From assembly GCF_030272615.1 (NCBI RefSeq), contig NC_081414.1, forward strand, positions 310,573,664-310,637,663: 64,000 nucleotides of DNA, given 5' to 3'. A program made the translations under genes and the position numbers. The notes beneath the pieces were generated by a model. It was not told the origin of the DNA. It saw only the letters and a list, made by a program, of their open reading frames with translations, and made no database searches. Source of the stretch: Cryptomeria japonica (Eukaryota; Streptophyta; Pinopsida; Cupressales; Cupressaceae). Of the stretch, positions 24,801 through 39,800 are shown piece by piece; within the stretch, counting starts at the first letter, position 1; each line of letters begins with the position of its first letter.

Positions 24801-27800
24801 TTTTGTTGTTTCCTCCTCTCTCCTGCATAGAACACACATACTTGGGCCAGCGATTCCTATATCTCTAACTCTGGTCGATGTTAAAATCCTTCCATGAAGG
24901 GCAATCCATAGGAAGGCACCGGCCTTAGGTAGCACATGTTTATTCCAACACAGTACATGTGGCCATCTTATGTTCTCCAACCTTTTTCTTTGCAAAGCGT
25001 ATCCTAGTTTGATTGTATATTACCCTGTTTTTGCTACACTCCAAATCAGAGAGTCTTGCTTACCAATATATATAACTCTCTTCTTCAATTCTTCCTCCAA
25101 CCTCTTCGAGCTCTCCTTATCCCAACATCCTACCGCTCTCCATTTGATGATTTCATTTTGGAATACAGGCAAATTGGCCAAATTTGTTTTCCACCTTTCT
25201 GACCCATTCTTTGTCCATTATAATATCTTCAAGTGCAGGTTCCCCATTCCACGAATCCCTCCAAAATTTGGCTTTATGACCATTCCCAATCCTTCATGAA
25301 AGATGTTCTGAGATTAGCCTCCTGCTTTCCCATATGAAACTCCAAATTGGTGACCCAGCATCCGAGTTTGCCATAGTAAAGATCCTTTCCACTTCCTCTA
25401 AATCTAGATATTTCTTTCTCATCATTCAACACCAGATTTTCTGTGGAAACTTATACATCTTCCAAGCCAATTTAGCACCTAACGCCAGATTGTGGAGATC
25501 CATTTTTCTTAACCCTACCCCTCCTTCCTTTAAGAGGCATGCCGTATCCCAATTAATGAGCGGTATTCTCCTCACCTCTTTAGATCCTTCCCATAAGTAT
25601 CTCTTAAGGAGCCCATCCAAAGTGCCTAAAGCTCTGCTTGTCAATCTATAACATGACATAATATAGATTGGCACTGCTGACAAAACAGATATAGTCATTT
25701 GAATTCTGCCCGCTTGACTCTTCCACATCATTGTTTTAGATTGACAATTATTGATTACACTATCCCACAAAGGTTTGTTCTTTCTTCCCAGAAAAAGAGG
25801 CACCCCTAGATATTTTATAGGAAATTCACCTATCTAGAACTCTAGAATCTTTGCTATCTTCCCCTGCAAGCTTTTGCTGGTGTTAATAAAATAAACTGTT
25901 GATTTGGAGTTGTTCATACTTTGTCCAAACCCATGCTCATATTCCTCCAATACCTTGCTAATCACCTTGGCTTCCTTTTTTGTAGCTTCCCCAAATAGGA
26001 TAGTATCATCCGCAAATTGTGAATGTGTAATTGGCTCCAAATCTTTGTGGATGGAGATTCCTTTCCATACTCCTGATATTCCTTTCCTTCGAATATTCCT
26101 TCCTAACACTTCCACCATCAGAATGAACAAAAAAGGAGACAAAGGGTCTCCTTGTCGCAGACCATTAGTAGCATGAAAGAAACCATTCACATTACCATTG
26201 ACTAGGATAGAAAAACTTACTGAGGATATACAATGTCTAATGCAATCGAACCACTTCCTATGAAAACCAATTTTTTCTAAAATAGAGATCAAAAAACTCC
26301 ATTTAACACAATCGTAAGCTTTGCTTACATCTAACTTGATTACCATACCTCTGACCTTATCTTTGTGCATGGAATGGATAGTCTCTGCAGCCAAAATAAT
26401 ACTATCTGTAATGTCCCTACCTAGAGTAAAGCCATGTTGCTCTTCAAATACTAGCTTATCCAAAACATTCTTGAGTCTCCCTACCATTGCTTTTGAAATA
26501 ATTCTATATATGGAGTTACACAGGGAGATAAGACGATAATCAGCCATAGACTCGCATACTTGCTTCTTGCGGATAGGGGCAATATTGGTATTATTAATTT
26601 CTTTCTAAAATTTTCCTCTTCTTCCGAAATCTTCAACAACTTCCCATATATCCTCACCCAAGAACTCCCAACATTTTTGGAAAACTTCCATAGTTATCCC
26701 ATCTGGTCTAGATGCCTTATTTGGGTGTAAAGAATAAACAGCCTCTCTAATTTCTTGTTTTGAAAAAGGCTCCATTAGCATAATAGCATTATCCATCTCT
26801 ATTACCTCCGATGGAATTACCTCCAGCAAGGATGACCTGTCAATAGAATCAGCATCTACCTCTACACCCAAAATATGACGAAAATGATCCACTGCAATCT
26901 TTTCTACCTCTTCTACTGATTTGCTCCACACACCATCTTTATTCTAAATGACATCGATTCGGTTAGCTGATCCTTTTGCTTTGACGGATGAATGGAAAAA
27001 TTTGGTGTTCATATCTCCAGCTTGAATCCAGAGCTCCCTGGATTTATCCCTACAAAATGCTTCTTCCCTGCACAAAATCTCTGCCAAATTTTCATTGAGA
27101 ATTTTTTTGCTTTCATATTCAGCATTTGTCATACATGATTTAAATACTATCTCATTTAATTGGGACAATTCTTCTTCAACTTTAATCTTTTCTGCAAAAA
27201 TGTTCTTAAACGTTTCTTTGTTCCATTGATTGATTTTCTTTTTGATGCATTGCATCCTTTTTGTGAAGTGAAAAATAGGAGTACCTCTAAAAATATTGCA
27301 CTCTGCCCACCATCCTTCAAGCAGCCCTTTAAAGTCCCTGTCTCTCCACCACAATCTTTGGAATTTAAAATTTCTTTTGGTCATCGGTCTACCAAAGTTC
27401 ATTTCCAATTGCACTGGAAAATGGTCTGATAACGAATGGGGCAGTATACTAGATTCCACAATAATGGGTCCTTCGAACCAAATAGAGCCAATTAAGAATC
27501 TGTCCAATCTTTCTGAGATCCTGGTAAAATCAATTCTCCAATTTGTCCAAGTGTAGAGACCATTCTTAGGAATCACATCTAAAACATTGTTATCACGAAC
27601 AAAATCCCTAAAATCTTCCATAATTTTGTTTGACATTTTCAAGCCTCCACTCTTTTCCTTTAAATCCAATAAAGCATTAAAATGCCCTACTATCACCACC
27701 CTCTGCTGATCTAAATTCGAAATATGCTCTGTTATTTGCTTCCAAACTTTCATTTTATCCTCTATTTTTGTAGGGCCATAAACATTAATTAATGGAAAAG

Positions 27801-30800
27801 TTAAGTCTTTCAACCGCCATTTCACCATACAAGACATCCAGTTTTCTATTCTTTCAATCACAGAAACCGTGACTGTGTTTGAATTCCACAATATTCCCAA
27901 ACCACCAAACGAACCTCGAGCTTCTTGGAAGCAACCTTCCCACTTGAAACAATAGCGCACAAAGCTTAAAGCTTTGTCCGAACTAAGCTTGGTTTCTTGC
28001 AATAGAACCACATCACTATACATCCTATCTAGCGCATGTCTCACCAAACGTTTCTTGTTAGGGGCCGAAAACCCCCTAACATTCCATGTTACAATCTTCA
28101 TTATTTGCCAAGGGAGGAATTACCCCCCTTGGCTTTCTTCATAAAGTCCAACACGCTTATGATGCCTTTCTCCTTGGCCCTGTCCTCCATCTTTTGCCTA
28201 TTAGATCTCCTTCCTCTGCACCCTTTGGCTTTCCCCAAAAGTACATTTGCAAATTGGCTAATACTCTGCGGGTCCACATTGTCCAATTCATCTTCTCCAT
28301 CTAATTCCTCCTCCAAACCATCACCATATTCTATCTCTATATCAAACACACCTTTTTGAATAGTTAATGCTTTAGAATTCTAAAATGTATCCTCCACCCG
28401 ATTATCCTTGCTCCCAACATCTTTACTATGAATCGAGCATTCTCCCGATATGAAGCTGCCCTATTTGAGAGGAAGCAAAGCCTTTCCCTCTGAATTGCAA
28501 GTCTGAGTATCAATTTGGGAAGGGACCGTTAGATTAACTGTCTTCTATGTACCCATCTTCTGAGCCCATTTTCTGTCAGGTCTAACAAAGACTCTACATT
28601 CAGTAGCGTCATGATTATTCAGACCACACCTATCGCAGATTGTCCAATAGTCCTCCACCTCGACTACTTGCCTCCAAGACCTATTGCCCGATTTCAAAGA
28701 GATCGTTGATGGGACTTGTTTAACAACCGCTAACCGCATTCTTGCATATATATACGAGTCGCCTTCAATAATACCCTCATCAATCTCTAGAAGAGTGCCG
28801 AAGGCTCTTCCTATTTTTTCTAGACTGGCTTCCCCCCAATACTCAATTGGTAAGTTATACAGACGAATCCATATAGGATGATCATAAATCCTCAATGGAG
28901 TCGGGTCGAAATTGGCACTGCACAGCTGAATATACAGAGGATAATTTTCATAAAACCAATTCTTCTCGGTTAGAATGCGATCTCTCACAAGCTTCTTCTG
29001 CAATAAATTTAATAACTACTTGAGCACTCCAATTCTGTTCGACCCATAATTTGATTTGTCCTCTTTCCAATCTCTTTCCAACAACTCTCCCAATAACTGC
29101 AAGTTTATTCCAAAGGCTGATATCTTCTTCCACATCTTTTGTTAAATCGATCTCTTCCAAAGGAATCGATGGATCCTCTACAGCATTCTTAGTTATAAGC
29201 CCTTCTGCAAATCTCCTTGTAGGCCTAGGACCAAATTTGTTCTAAAAAACTCTACCCTGTGATTCCGGCCAAAACCCTAGTTTCCTACGGCTCCCCATTC
29301 TTTCGACAAAGGATTGTGGGTTATTGGACTTGGTAACTAATTATGTCTTTTAATTACTTTATTCACTTAAGCTAAATTTAGATGCTTTTTCCTTTTATTA
29401 AATTAGGCTAATAATAGTTTATGTTGTCTCGTTCATTATGATTGTGACACTTGCCATCGGCTAATTCAATCTTCCTTTAGGGTTTGCATCTAGGGTTAGA
29501 TCATTATGCTTTTAAGTTTTATAAGCATTCATTTGTAACATTCTTTTGTGCATCAATATAGAATTCTCAGGTTGTTGAGCAAATTATCCTTGCTTGATCT
29601 TTCTTTGTGACAGGTGTTTGCTTGCAGATGATTCTTGTGATTGTGTAGTTAATCAATAACTCCAACAATTTCCTCCCTTTGATCACCTATGACAAAGATC
29701 CAAATAATAGCTTATTCCTAGGTAGCTATTTCACTAATGAATTGATGATCTCTAATTTATTTCTGTCGAATGGCTAAAGGCTTCATCCCTTGATTGGAAA
29801 AGATCACTGAGCTTGCTGCCTGCTATATAGAGTGATCTAGCCATTTGTTAAATGTCCTTTGTTATCATGGTTCACTGAAATAACTCGGAATAGATACCGC
29901 TGTAGTAGGCTGCCCTGTCTTAAAGGAATGACTGAAATTTTTTCTTGTATGCTATAGTTTAGTCTGCTTTGACTTAGGAAATGAAAGTCTGATTTTTTTT
30001 CTTGTGACTAAGGTTTAGCTGTCTCTGGTGTGTTTTGGTGTTTGATAGGCTTCATTAATAAACAATGCCCACTTACATAACATTATATTGACATTCATGA
30101 GCATTACTTTACTTTCACCAAACTGAATATTACAACACTGAATTTTCTTTTAAAATTTACTGTCAATAACACACCATGCATACAATTTGCAAGCAATGTT
30201 AACACCATGCATTCACACTTTCAGAATAATACAATAAAGAACCTGGTTTACTGTTGATGTGCACAATACCAGTCTCCACGCTCCATAGTTTGTATCACCT
30301 TGGCTCAACCTTGCTTACAGCACACTACGGCTCTGAGGAAATATAGTCCACGCCCTCACAGCTCAGAATATTTCTTTGCAAGGTGGCTACCGTAGAAGTA
30401 ATATGCTCCCGGCACTTTCCAACGCCCAGTGGTTATTAACATCCCCATCAATGTCTGTTACCAATAACCAAAATCATGCCCAGCTATAGCTTTTTCTCGC
30501 CCAACACAATATAGTTACCAATGCCCAGCAAAGAGGAAGTTCCACGCCTAGTTCAATCTGTTCTTCACACCCAACAAGATGTAAGAATAATGCCCAGACC
30601 AATGAATATTCCACGCCCAGCAAAGGTAATAGTCTCACGCCCAGTTTGGAAGATGTTACAACACCTAGCAAAGGTAATAGTCTCACGCCCAGTTTGGAAG
30701 ATGTTATAACGGCCAGCTACAAATGGCAACGCCCAGCCAATGACCCTGATGACGTTCAATAACCAGCTGATGACAACTCTGTTCCTATACTCCAGCCATG

Positions 30801-33800
30801 TCTATCAGCAATCCAAGTAGTTGTTCCAATTAGCAAGAGACTGCAGTTCGGCCTGTATAAAGTTCGTTGTAATCTACAGCAGCAGATTAATACTCTGTGC
30901 GCACCTCTGATTTTTGCTGTGTCATGCAGATTATTGAAGGTCGCGTTCACCTTCTGAGCAATCAATCTGGTCTTAACCTTTAACACCAATTAGCGTAGTT
31001 GCCAAATCATTAACCTGCGTTAAGACCAAAGAAACGGGACTCGGACTCAGACTCAAACTCAACTTCAGACTCGGCTAGACTCGGGAAAGTGAAAAACTCA
31101 AGAAATTTAAAGATTTTTAAAGATTTTGGACCCGAGTCTATGTTTGGCCGAGTCTGGCGAGTCTGGTCAAGTCCAAGCGACTTTGGACCCCCGACTCGGC
31201 CGAGTTCGAGTTTGCTGGACTCATGGGGGGTGACTCGGACTTGTTGAGTTTGGGTGATTTTCATTTCTATGGTTAGTCTTACATAATTGTTGTCTGTGTG
31301 AGTCTTTTTCCAAATTCCTTTTTGCGTCATTGCTTCATTATGATTGTACAACGACTAAATTTTGTCATGAATCTTAGCATCTAAAGTCTACAAATCATAC
31401 TTGCCTAGAACCATCAAAATTTCATTCAGCAATGTAATCCTAATGAGTGTCAAACATGAATCAAAGCTGATGAAAAGTCCAGATAAAATATCGCAATACC
31501 TCCAAATTGCAATCGAGGCTTGTGTAGTGGTTGATTTTGTTTTATTAGTTCATGAAATGTGGGTTTGTGATCAATAGATTAGTGTCACTTACTCACGCGC
31601 TCGTGTCTTCATGTACTCAACATTTGACCGAATATCATAATTAGGTGAACCCTCTTCACTATGTAACTTTCCCTTTTCTTATGTTGCAACATATATGTTG
31701 CTATTGATTTCCATCATGTATGTATTTTCTTCTATCTATGCGAAGGCTTTTGTAGCTCTCTATTTGAAGCCGCTACCTACTTTTTTCTTTGGATCTCTTA
31801 ATCATCTTCAAATTGTGTGGTTGATTGACAACAATGCAAGCTCAAGCTTGATCTAATAGAGTGATTATTTCTCATATAAGGAAGTATATATACATTGATT
31901 AAAGAGAATGTTTCTTAGAGTTCCTAAGAAACAAAAAAAGGCAGAGTCTCACATGGGAGTGCTTGCTACATATGGAGAGTGTGCTTGGAAAGATCTGTCA
32001 TCATCCCCCATGGAAGTGATTGATGGGTATGGAAGAAATTAAGAATATCTAAAAGGAATTGTCATCATCTCCCATGTGAATGATTGATGGTCATGTTGAG
32101 CATTCCTGGAATGATAACAAGGGAATAAAGTTCACGAATTGGGGTCAAAGATGATTTACTTGCTTTCCCATATGCTTGCATTTGTAATGTTTTTTGGCCT
32201 TCACTCTATTTGTTTCTTGTAGAATGATCATATATAATGTTTACTCTTAGCATTTTCCCTAAGGAAGGTGGTGTCTGGTTGTCATGCATATGCCTCTAAT
32301 GTTCCATGAGAGCATTTGTATTATCCAAATCAAGAGGTATTAGGAATCCCAATGTTTTGATCTTTTGTGCTAGTTTTCTTTTTTGCTCCCAGATCTGATC
32401 CTTTTCCCATGAATCTGGACAGAGCTGCCTAAAATATATTCTTTCTTGAATAAATGGAGTGTTTACTTCTTTTCACGTCATGAGTATCTGAGATATTGTA
32501 GACATGATATCATCTAGGATTTTCAGCTTACCTTTGTTGACCATGCCTCCCTCCAATGTCTTCGAGGCATCTATTATTGATGTGAATTAGACTGTAGTCT
32601 TTGACTTCTCCAACCATTTTGTTCAAGTCTTGGAATGGCTGCTATATGCTTCTATTGTGGGAGCAGTATTAGCTTCTAACATTTCTCAAACTCATCCATA
32701 TCCATGAGTATTTGTTTGAGAAAGCATTCCAAATGTATTAGCACAGGTAATTGATGGAAAAGCCTGCATCATTCTATTGTTTTTTAAGCATATGCATGTT
32801 GGAATTTGTCATCTGCCACTGGTGTTTTGTCTTTTTTGTGTAGGTTGTTTACAGCCTCCTAAAGCAAATGATTCACTTGTTCACATTATGATGTAGTTGA
32901 AGCTTCTTTGAGGGTTGGATACCAAAGAACTTGAGCAGATAGCCATGTTCATGGCATAGCTTGCATTTGATTGGTATGTTATCATAATCAAATGGAATTT
33001 TCCCATTCAATTCTTCATTTGCCCAAGATTATTCTGTCTGGCAAAGTCACCTCCAAATCTACATTAATACCAACCCTCTTCACAATGTTTTATGTATTCA
33101 AATGTAAGCATACTCCCCTATGGCATTACTAATCCTTCTAATAGATGTTCCATGCTAATACTCTTTAGGAAGCAATGGGAGAGCAGATCAACCCCCTCAC
33201 CCCAACATAGGAAAAATGCTTGGTAGGTATTCTATGGGCTTGAAAATGTTTTAACCATACAAAAACTTTCATAGTGATTCATTTTTCATGTGAAGTTTAT
33301 GATTGTTCTCTCTTACATCTAGTCACTCATTGAGGACTCACCCTTCACTTATTGTTGTCATGTTTTGGGACACTAATCAACTTCATTTTGTAGACAACAA
33401 TGAATGTCTTCCAACAAATCAATCAAGGAAAGAATCAAAACATTAACATGAGTTGCATAAAAATGATTAAACTTGGCATTAGAGTGTTTCAACAAAAGTG
33501 GTCATAAGCCAAAAGTGGACAAGCCATCAAGAATTGTGCAGCTAGCTAAGGAATTCACAAATGTTTGAAAACTGGTAAAAATGGCAAGGAGGCATGAATC
33601 GCATGACTTGCCATTAAGTCACCAAAATGTAAAAATGCTAAAATGGCACCTCTTCAGTGAGTCGCAAGATTCACTAGCAGGGTGCTCAAAAAGTGTGAAA
33701 TAATGAAGAAAAAAAAACTGCCAATCACTTAGGTCCTCATGACTATGCATTGGTGCCTCAAAATTTTATTAAACAGAAGTAGCAAGACTCTCTAAATGTT

Positions 33801-36800
33801 ATGATTACTTTATGTGATGCCTAGAATTTATCAACATAAAACGTGGCAAAACACAATAAATTGCGTCTCTATGAGGAGACCCAAAAATTGTATTTTTATA
33901 AAGTGTCCAAGTCGACCTATGAGCACAAATCACTCAATCAGGTCAACAGAAAGCAAAAGACATAAAAGTGTTGGCATCAATTGTATGAAATAACCTGCCA
34001 TAAAGCTCATCTTGGGTTTTCCTTTTCCTCATTCATTGTTTCATCATTCTGATTGAAAAGAGCAGGGGAAGAGGAGTACGTTTTTGAAGCAATGAATAAA
34101 TTAATCTTGAGCACCATTGTCCATCATTGGCAAGGTTTTGCCAAAACATCAACGGTTTGTCGCACCACCATTGTAGTAAAGGGTTTTTGTTGGCTTTTAA
34201 AGATTAGCAAGCCACAATTAAGGGACACAAGCATTTCATCTTTGTTTGCAGGTTTTTGCATAAAATGGCTAAGTTTATGGTAACAAACCACCATTAAGGA
34301 AGATGCCATAGGGTTTCAATACTTCGGATTTCAAAAAGAAAGGCTATGCTAGGATTTCAAATTCCAATATGTAGGTTTTGAAACTGGCTAGAGTTAAGAA
34401 GTGTTTTCTGCAGGAGACAAAGATACATTCAGACAGGTCACCAAGATTATCCAAAATTTACCAATTTGTTGCTAGGGTTTTAGAAATCTCTTTCTATGGT
34501 GGCACAGCATTTTCAAAATCATGGATCGACCTTTAATGTGGCTTCAGATTACCCTATGATCAAAGTTATTGAGCTAGGGCACATGGATGTCCAAGAGTTG
34601 AATTTAGATGAGAAAATCAAGAGCAGAAACTGAATTACTCAAAGACGACAGGATAGTGAGCTTATTCAAACTGCAGCATTTTCCATTATGGCTCAAAGCC
34701 AAGAATTGGCAATTTCTGCAATGAACATTATGACCCAAAAAAGAGAGAAATCTGGATCATTGGAAAATGATATTATTGGGATATTTTGTGTTGATTTCCT
34801 TAAGGAAGCCCTTCAAATTGTTGTTGTATGAAGAGACGTAAGATATAAACTTGGATGGCTGATAATATCTGGAATAATAACCTACTGCATTGTCAAAAAC
34901 AACTAGGTAAGCATTGGTTGAAAGAGTCTAAGAGACCTAATCAGTTGCCAAAGGTTGTGAAAAGAAACAATTTCAAGAAAGAACAATCAATTATTATCGC
35001 TTTTCTCAATCATGTGATTGGACAAGAGGCACAAACATTCAAGAGTTGGATGTTCACCATCATGACCTCAATTCGGTAAAGGTAAGATCTATTTTGATGG
35101 GAATATTTTGATAAGCGAATGCATTCAAAGAAAACCGCGTTATTTTGAACAAATCCACAAATTTCATATGATCTGCTACATAGTTTCTAGCATGGTAAGA
35201 ACTAAGAGTTTTGCTGGTCTAGCCATAGTGGGAACATGTAGTATAAAATTTCCACTTTCCCTAAACACCTAGGTCAAACCATAGTGGGACTATAAAGTTT
35301 TCAATTTCCCGACTTAGCCTACGAGAATAAAATAGGCTAATGGAATTTCCCCCTAGATCGAGGAAGGGGACATTACAAATTACCTCTAATCTTGGTCTCT
35401 TAACAACTCTCCTTCCCTTCACTTGAAATTGCAGGTTGCTTATGTGGCAGGAGGCCTTCATTTCACTGACTATGTGTATTATATAGCAACATCTTTCTGA
35501 TTTGTGTGGCTTATACTTTAAGTTCATCTGATCAAGTTAGGATCTCTTGTTTTACTTTTGTTAGTTTTTCAGTTGATGCAAAAAAAATTCTGCATTCCTA
35601 CTGCTTATTGTAATTTGAAGTCCCATTGACCTACTTTGTCCATTTGTGGACATTAATATTGTTTATTACTTGCTTCCCTTTGACTAAGGATTTGACAATA
35701 ATACATATTCATCATTACACCATACTGCCTCAGTAGGATAACACAAAACACTAAATATATTGCAAAACATATCTTATTTTTCTGTGCATATAAAGGTGAG
35801 TGGAAGGTGATCTGTACAACATTTAAAGATTTGCAATGAAGTATGACATGGTAATCAAAGAATCAAATCAAGCACAAATAGGCTTAACTGATGTCTTTTT
35901 TTTCCTCCAAATCTATGAGCAAGAAATAAAAATGAATAAACTCACTTTACATCCCAAGCTTTTTATTTCTGAAAGAAGTGTAGATACATATTTCAAATTT
36001 TAAATTTATTTTCTGAAAGCAAACAGAGCTTTATCCATATTAAAGATTGAAAAGGCTCAGTTCTCTTAGTCATCTGCAGAGTTTTGTTTAACATTATCTA
36101 CCTTCAAAATGAGAAGACATAAGTTGACTTCCCAAATTTCTGGTCATTTAGGATAACTCGTGGTGGAGTAAGCAACCAAAATACATTCATATTAAATGTG
36201 AAATTTTAGGCAGGTATCCCATTAGAACACTATCATGCATTTCACTGAAAGGAATAATTACATACAACTAAAATGTTTGTTGTTGATGCAACTAGAAGCG
36301 CCACAGTTGCTATAGCCAATTTCCCTGCCTCCGGCCGTGCCTTATAGAACAAAACATAGGAAATTTTACAATTAAAATTAGTCTTGTCACCATGAACAAG
36401 ACTGCTTTAACCTAGAAAAAAAGAACAATAGAAAAAATAAGATCAAGTGAATGCAGAGAAAAGAGGGAAAAAGAGTTGTCTTGCCATTTAATAAGCATGA
36501 AAAGAAAAATACCAGTCGCAATATGCGGCAGAATCCCACATTCGCAGCCTGAATTAAAAACCATGCAGGTAGTTAGAATGGACTCCAATCATAAAATCCT
36601 TAGAAACCTAATGAAGCACTAATCTTGCTTAAAAATTTCTTAATGAGCAACGGAAACATTTTGGAAGTAAGGAAATAAAATCATGAATTTATGTCTGCAT
36701 ATAATTTCTCAGGTACAGATGCTTAAGCAGTAAATAAGAGGGGCAATTGACTCCTTTTTGTGGTTTTCTTCTCTATTATAGGTTATGCTTTTGTTTCATC

Positions 36801-39800
36801 GTGTTGGTTCAAAGACTGTTTTCATGTTTTATATGAATCAAAGTCGTACTGCAAAGTGCAAACAGATGAAATTTAGAGTACAAAATCTTTCACTTTTATT
36901 GGAATATACTTGATGATACCAACATTCCAAAAAAATTGCTCCAAATATATATTACACAATAGTATATTTGATTATTAAAGTATGTTTATATTACAAATAA
37001 TATAATTGGTGACATAAGTGATTATTAAAGTATGTAAATAATGTTTGATTAAAATCTATCCTAGTCAAAGTTAGTTAAACTATATTTTTAAGGTTGTCGG
37101 ATGGTTTATTTAAACTACCTACATACATAAAGTTGAAGAAAACAACAGATATTGAGCTTTAAAATAGGTTTGTACTCCTAAATGTTAGGAGCATAACAAA
37201 ACCGAAGTTGTTGTATATGTATCTCTCAATATTATGAATAAGATATCCTGATATGTAATTGCATTAATAAAATCCTTCAGTCAGTAGCTTCTTGTCCTTC
37301 TGCTAGAAGGTCTTTCTGAAAATTAGTTTCTTGAAGCAGCAAGCTCCATGCTCCTTGCCTTCCTTATAGCCTACTCTAGAGTTGGTGGGTCAAAAGCTTT
37401 AACCCAACCTCTAATTGGCTCCATTAGTTCTTAACCAAAAAGGACCACAATTATTCTCTCTGTAATGTTTGGAACCATAAGGAAAAATCATTGGAACTTT
37501 GTAACGTAAGCATTAAAGGTACCATATTCCTTTTATTGTGCAAGCTATTTGAACTACAAGTCAAGGTCCTGTTGGTGTCTGTTTTATCATCTACCAAACA
37601 TTAGAATAAAATATCCAAAGACACTATCCTCTCTTGAAAAATCACCACTTATGCTAATATCATATGGTGATTCCAAGGTTTCTTTTGTTAGGCCTTGACA
37701 TGCAGATAAGCTCAATGGGCGTTGTGATATGCTGGTAATACACAAAGGGACTTACGCTTGGCATGTTCAATTCACAATGGAGGTTTAGACAATGAAGCTC
37801 TATCATCTGGGACTTGGATCATGGACTTCAAGAAAACTGAAAAGGAGATAAGGGTTCAGAAATTCTAACCTATTCCTAAGAATTCAAGAGACGACATTGA
37901 CTAGGTGACTTCAATAACAACACTTTGCTTCGCCAGGCTTAGGACAGCGACACAAAGTGAGTGTGATCTTCAAGGGATGTGCTTATGATTTTCATACTTG
38001 TGAATAATACCAACAGTTGAAAAATATTACTCAAAGTAGAAATTAAACCTCCACAAAATAAGCTCAGACTAACTTTACACAATGAACAAAAATCATTTGT
38101 TCATCAAAAGTATGAGCGGAAATTCATCATAAATCAATACTTATCAAATCTTGCATTCTTCTAACATACATGAAATGAAATCTAAACTATGATGAGGGAT
38201 AAGAACCATGCAAATTCCAAAATAAAAGAGGTAATCACCATCAATTCGAACAATGTATTACTTATTACTTTGGCAATCATACGCAACAATTACTTATCTA
38301 GACATGTTTTGCAACATGCTCCCATAATTTACACATGAGGGGTTGAGCTCAATTTATAGGCTCCCCAATTACAATTCAATGGCTAGGATTGATTTTCAAT
38401 CAACGGTCTAGATTACAAAATAAAACCCTAATTAGGATTTCCTACAACTAACTACCTCTCGACCAATGAGAAAATTACATTTGAGGACACTTGTCCTTCT
38501 TGCTAAATATAAACCAATAATAAAATAGAAGGTTGTTGCATTGTGAAGTGTGCCTTTTAGAAGCTTCTGGATAAGTCAAGTTCGTTGAACCTGGACATGT
38601 TGACTTGGAACAATCTAACTGTTGAGTGTCCTCCTTGTATTCTCCAATTTGTGAAAAATTGCTTGTCTGGAAATTTGTTTGGAATAGTCTTCTTGCCACT
38701 ATCTGATCTTGATTGGGAGTTTGTCTTTGACTCTTCAAGAGATGAAATCCTTCAAGAAGTCTGAAATTTCTTTCTATATTTTGCCAAGTTTGAAGGCTTT
38801 CCTTCTTGATTCTTGGAAACCCCTACGCCTATGCCACAATGGAGGAAATTGAAACTTTTATGTGAAGTATCTCCCATACTTAACCAAATTTTGGCTAGTC
38901 AATTTTATTTGTGGCAACTTCTTGTGGATCCTTAAACACCTAGCCAAGATTTGACCATTTCTATGCTAAGACACACTTTGCCTATGGATTTGCTTTCAAT
39001 TCTAAATATGGCTTGTGCTGAGTAGAACGAACTCTACCCTTGGACAAGGATTTTATTCATCTTCTCCTTACTTTGCCTCTTTATTCTTCTTCTTTCTTCT
39101 TGTTTCTCTTCCAATACTCAGTAAAAATTTAATTCTTTTGGTTGTGGAAAATTCCATACTTAGCCATTTTTTATGTGTCAAACTTTTATTTTTCAACCTG
39201 TTCGTTGTTTGACCCTTCATTTCATGTGCTACTTTGTCAAATCTATTTTTCCTAGCCATTTTTGTGTCTTCGGCACAACAAGTCGATTGTCTTCATGTCT
39301 TATCCTTGAGCCATAGGCAAATTTTCATGTCTTGCTTAGGCATCTTCACATATTCCATTTATGCCTAGTCAACTTGGAATGTTTATGTCTATCCTTCTTG
39401 GCAAACTTTCTGTAATTCACCTTACCAACTTGTATTTTCTTCTAACGTTGTCCAAAGATCTCTTTGCTTTTCTCTTTCAACCTTGTCTTCATGGCGGACT
39501 TGGAGTCTTTTGTCAACTTCAACTTGCCTAAGTTGGACTTTGCCATCTTTTGATTCTTTCTTGCCAAAACCTTTTTCTTTTCTTCTTGGGCGGACTTGGA
39601 GGAAGCCTTGCCATCTCTCTTTCTCCTAACCATGTCTTTTTCTTTGGTGGACTTGGAAGATGTTTGGTCATGTGCTCATGCTTTATTTGTTTTTCCAATG
39701 CTTGCTTTCTTTTGTGCCGAACTTTGAAGTGCTTTATCTATCCTAACCCATGGGTGGAGTTTACTTGACCTTAGGATTTTCCCCTTGACTGCAAATCGGA

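Larger units (their letters stand above)
22663..29337 (-). mobile_element. L1-type LINE, nearly full length, TSD TAATTATGTCTTTT
   Basis: A 14-bp duplication TAATTATGTCTTTT flanks the unit at 22649-22662 and 29338-29351. On the minus strand the order is a short 5' UTR, ORF1 with a CCHC knuckle, ORF2 with endonuclease, reverse transcriptase, zinc-finger and RNase H, a 3' region, and an (AAAAAT)n-type tail (22663-22683). Both ends and the TSD support a full-length target-primed insertion. Both ORFs carry several in-frame stops and at least one frameshift, so it is inactive. It lies inside the 28.6-kb ABC intron, in the same transcriptional direction as the gene. Confidence 0.92.
22613..29667 (-). 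mobile_element. Copia-like LTR (minus strand) split by a LINE
   Basis: On the minus strand the LTR begins TGTTGGAGTTATTG at 29667 and ends AATTACTCC...-type at 22613 (plus strand TGTTGGAGTAATAA). The ends are inverted repeats of each other. Upstream of the start on the minus strand is the purine run AAAGGGAGGAAA, a likely polypurine tract, so this is the 3' LTR of a minus-strand element. Without the LINE at 22663-29337 and one copy of its target duplication, the LTR is about 366 bp. Confidence 0.6.

Noticed and set aside
30474-30686. Leucine-rich open frame (LLPLLGV repeats) as a protein
   Set aside because: It is a translation of the ACGCCCAGC word array; the neighbouring frames are also open for the same reason.
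31019-31278. An 8-bp target duplication for the short hAT derivative
   Set aside because: GTTAAGAC and GTTAGTCT match only at the first four bases, not enough to claim a duplication.
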